Source: Acidobacteriaceae bacterium
GTDB lineage: Bacteria > Acidobacteriota > Terriglobia > Terriglobales > Acidobacteriaceae
Length of the DNA stretch: 53,388 bases
Direction of reading: 5' to 3'
Assembly: GCA_003139095.1 (NCBI GenBank)
Contig: PLHW01000055.1
Location: forward strand, 1-53,388
Shown here one piece after another: positions 51,451 to 53,388 of this stretch. The notes under the pieces were generated by a model, which searched no databases, was not told the DNA's origin, and saw only the letters and a program-made list of their open reading frames with translations. The translations under genes and the position numbers were made by a program. Every line of letters starts with the position of its first letter. The stretch's first letter is position 1.

Positions 51451-52830
51451 CTAATGGATGGCCGCGACTGCGGGCTCTGCCACTTTTACCGGTTCCAACT
51501 TGGCGGTGAAGTGGCGCAGGAACGGGGCTTCATAGGTTAGTTGCAGGCCCTTGATTTTTTCGCGGTTCTTCCACACTTCCAGGATCACTTCCACTACATA
51601 GTCGATGTGGCTTTGGGTATAGACGCGGCGGGGGATGGCGAGGCGGACTAAGTCCATTTTGGCCTGAGGACCGAACATGAGCGTGCCGATTTCTACGCTG
51701 CGGATTCCGCCTTCGAGATAAAGTTCGTTGGCAAGGGCTACGGCGGGGAAATGATCGGGCGCGACATGGGGCAGGAAAGCGCGGGCGTCAATGTAGATGG
51801 CGTGGCCTCCGGGGGGCTGCACGATGGGAACGCCCTGGGCCGAGATATGGTTGCCTAAGTAGGCAGTGGAGGCGATGCGGTATTTGAGATAGTCCTCGTG
51901 GAGAGCTTCTTGCACGCCAACGGCAATGGCTTCCAGGTCTCGGCCGGCGAGGCCTCCATAGGTTGGATAACCTTCGGTCAGAATGAGTAAGTTTTTTTCC
52001 TGCTGGGCTAGTACGTCGTCGTTGGTGCAGAGGAAGCCTCCGATGTTGGCCATACCGTCTTTTTTAGCTGACATGGTGCAGCCATCACCGTAGCCGAACA
52101 TTTCCTGGGCAATTTCTTTGGGAGATCTATTTTCGTAGCCTTTCTCGCGGAGCTTGATGAAATAGGAGTTTTCGGCGAAGCGGCAGGCGTCAAAGTAGAG
52201 TGGGATTTTGTTTCGGCGGCAGATCGCGCTTACCGCTTTCGCGTTCTCCATGGAGACGGGCTGACCGCCTCCGGAGTTGTTGGTGATGGTCAGCATGACT
52301 AGCGGGATGCGATCGCGGCCAACCTTTTCGATCAGGGCTTCGAGGGCGTCTACATCCAGGTTGCCTTTGAAGGGGTGATGTGTGCTGGGATGGCGGCCTT
52401 CTTCGATGACTAAGTCGACGGCTTCGGCGCCTACAAACTCAATGTTAGCGCGGGTGGTGTCGAAGTGGGTGTTGTTGGGCACGATGTCGCCCTTCTTACA
52501 CATGCAACTGAAGAGGATGCGCTCGGCGGCGCGGCCCTGGTGGGTAGGGATGACGTTCTTGTAGCCGAAGATATCCTGGACGGAGTCGCGGAAGCGGTCG
52601 AAGCTGCGGCTGCCGGCGTAACTCTCGTCGCCTTCCATGATGGCGGCCCACTGGTGGGTGGACATGGCTCCGGTGCCGGAGTCGGTGAGCAGGTCGATGA
52701 GGACGTCGTCGGCGGGGAGGAGGAAAAGATTGTTGAACGCAGCCTGGAGGAATTGCTCACGCTGGGCGCGGGTGGTCCAGTGAATGGGTTCGACAGACTT
52801 GATGCGGAAGGGTTCGATGATGGTGCGCAT
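51451..52830 (-). CDS. tnaA: Tryptophanase/tyrosine phenol-lyase family beta-eliminating lyase, tryptophanase-like
   Basis: 459 residues from ATG 52830 (GTG 52845 possible). PLP-dependent cleavage of tryptophan to indole, pyruvate and ammonia. The PLP-binding Lys is in TMSAKKDGMANIGGFL; other family motifs are IPTHQGRAAERILF, MLTITNNSGGGQPVSMENAK and YFDACRFAEN. The segment RSVEIGTLMFG has Ile where tyrosine phenol-lyase has the phenol-binding Arg, and LRHFTAKLEPV resembles TnaA, so tryptophanase is preferred. No tnaC leader or tnaB permease is visible beside it. Confidence 0.88.
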   Translation of the reverse strand: MRTIIEPFRIKSVEPIHWTTRAQREQFLQAAFNNLFLLPADDVLIDLLTDSGTGAMSTHQWAAIMEGDESYAGSRSFDRFRDSVQDIFGYKNVIPTHQGRAAERILFSCMCKKGDIVPNNTHFDTTRANIEFVGAEAVDLVIEEGRHPSTHHPFKGNLDVDALEALIEKVGRDRIPLVMLTITNNSGGGQPVSMENAKAVSAICRRNKIPLYFDACRFAENSYFIKLREKGYENRSPKEIAQEMFGYGDGCTMSAKKDGMANIGGFLCTNDDVLAQQEKNLLILTEGYPTYGGLAGRDLEAIAVGVQEALHEDYLKYRIASTAYLGNHISAQGVPIVQPPGGHAIYIDARAFLPHVAPDHFPAVALANELYLEGGIRSVEIGTLMFGPQAKMDLVRLAIPRRVYTQSHIDYVVEVILEVWKNREKIKGLQLTYEAPFLRHFTAKLEPVKVAEPAVAAIH

Positions 52831-53022
52831 GAGTCTAGCTGACACTTTGCGAGGAAGGGATGTCTGTGATAGCGGTCACGGCGGGAGTTCAGACGGACAG
52901 GGGAAGAAGAATCAATGATTTAGGGAAATTGTGCAACCGGTTACCACCGTCATTCGTCATATCAGTGTGGGTACATTCGTGACGTATTCGGCCGTGAGGT
53001 TGACGGCGTAGAGTAAACTGTA

Positions 53023-53238
53023 ATGGCTAGAACGAATCCAAGAAGGGGCTGCCGCGTGGCTACGTCGCCGCTGAAGCAAAAGAACGCAATGGACTCGCTG
53101 CTCGAGAGCATGGACGAACTTGCGGTTGCGGCCTCCAAGAAGATGAGCACCGAAGAAGTGCGCAAAGTGCGCAAGGAAATCAACGACCTGGTAGATCGGG
53201 CTGTTGAGCGTAAACCGCGTCGCGAAACTGCTTATTGA
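53023..53238 (+). CDS. Small helical protein, function unknown
   Basis: 71 residues from ATG 53023. A basic N-terminus precedes amphipathic helix sequence (NAMDSLLESMDELAVAASKK, STEEVRKVRKEINDLVDRAV). No SD is visible (gtaaactgta before the ATG), so the start is uncertain. I do not recognise the family. The remaining 150 bases to the window end hold no gene I can support. Confidence 0.5.
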   Translation: MARTNPRRGCRVATSPLKQKNAMDSLLESMDELAVAASKKMSTEEVRKVRKEINDLVDRAVERKPRRETAY

Positions 53239-53388
53239 CATTCGCATAATATAGGGACATTTGTCCCCGGGAACCGATCATAGCCCCTGGGTCTTTCCCG
53301 ACATTTGGACTTCGACGTGGCGTTGGTCAGCGCATTGTCGGATTTGTTCGATGATATTAGCCGGCGGATATCTCAGCCTTTGGCTCGC

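Noticed and set aside
52846-53022. tnaC-like leader or riboswitch upstream of the tryptophanase-like gene
   Set aside because: No small Trp-containing ORF or conserved fold was visible in this gap.

Overview
The window looks like chromosome from a high-GC soil bacterium of the phylum Acidobacteriota (class Terriglobia-like). The best taxonomic clues are two divergent proteins of the VWFA-related Acidobacterial domain family, the gene mix (MglA-like GTPase, ABC-F protein, orphan MacB-type permeases, DUF4097 operon), frequent GTG/TTG starts, and many short wordy intergenic repeats. This is inference from families; no marker such as rRNA is present.

Layout. 1-2.5 kb: partial peptidoglycan-binding protein, Crp/Fnr regulator, single-domain response regulator, and a wrecked tyrosine integrase beside tRNA-Ala(GGC). 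2.8-5.4 kb: secreted coiled-coil protein, then an ECF sigma/anti-sigma pair with its own ECF-type promoter. 5.5-15.2 kb: a + strand run with two secreted TPR proteins (one apparently using a CTG start), rnc, a two-TM coiled-coil protein, three tandem type I signal peptidases and an AsmA-like protein. 15.2-22.3 kb: penicillin-acylase-family hydrolase, Fur-family regulator, Tic20-like membrane protein, acetate/succinate CoA-transferase, fabH and a small secreted protein. 22.6-29.8 kb: divergent VWFA pair, mglA, ABC-F ATPase, Nudix protein, type IV pilin. 29.9-38.2 kb: hemW, zinc-ribbon protein, adk, ABC exporter, ICMT-like methyltransferase, glutaryl-CoA-dehydrogenase-like enzyme, AhpD-like protein, glpX. 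38.2-43.3 kb: repeat-rich spacer, a broken toxin-antitoxin pair, and a second ECF sigma/anti-sigma operon extending into two envelope genes (B-box/TM protein and DUF4097 protein). 43.3-53.4 kb: DUF2277 gene, fabI, two orphan MacB-type permeases, FKBP, a RIC/Crp module for nitrosative or oxidative damage repair, a secreted protein, sodC, tryptophanase-like lyase and a small helical protein.

How genes fit together: two independent ECF switches appear self-regulated (GGAAC-N15 promoters). The second drives envelope proteins in one overlapping operon. RIC, its neighbouring Crp-type regulator with a TGAC-N4-GTCA dyad between them, and periplasmic SodC form a stress cluster. FabH and FabI are both here but unlinked.

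Most unusual feature: at least ten intergenic arrays of degenerate 7-bp units, in several different words, most of them starting within a few bases of a stop codon. GTAG-headed REP-like hairpins, a G8 hairpin element, an AT-rich inverted repeat and a 15-bp tandem repeat add to a repeat-rich intergenic landscape. No CRISPR array, rRNA or complete transposon was seen.
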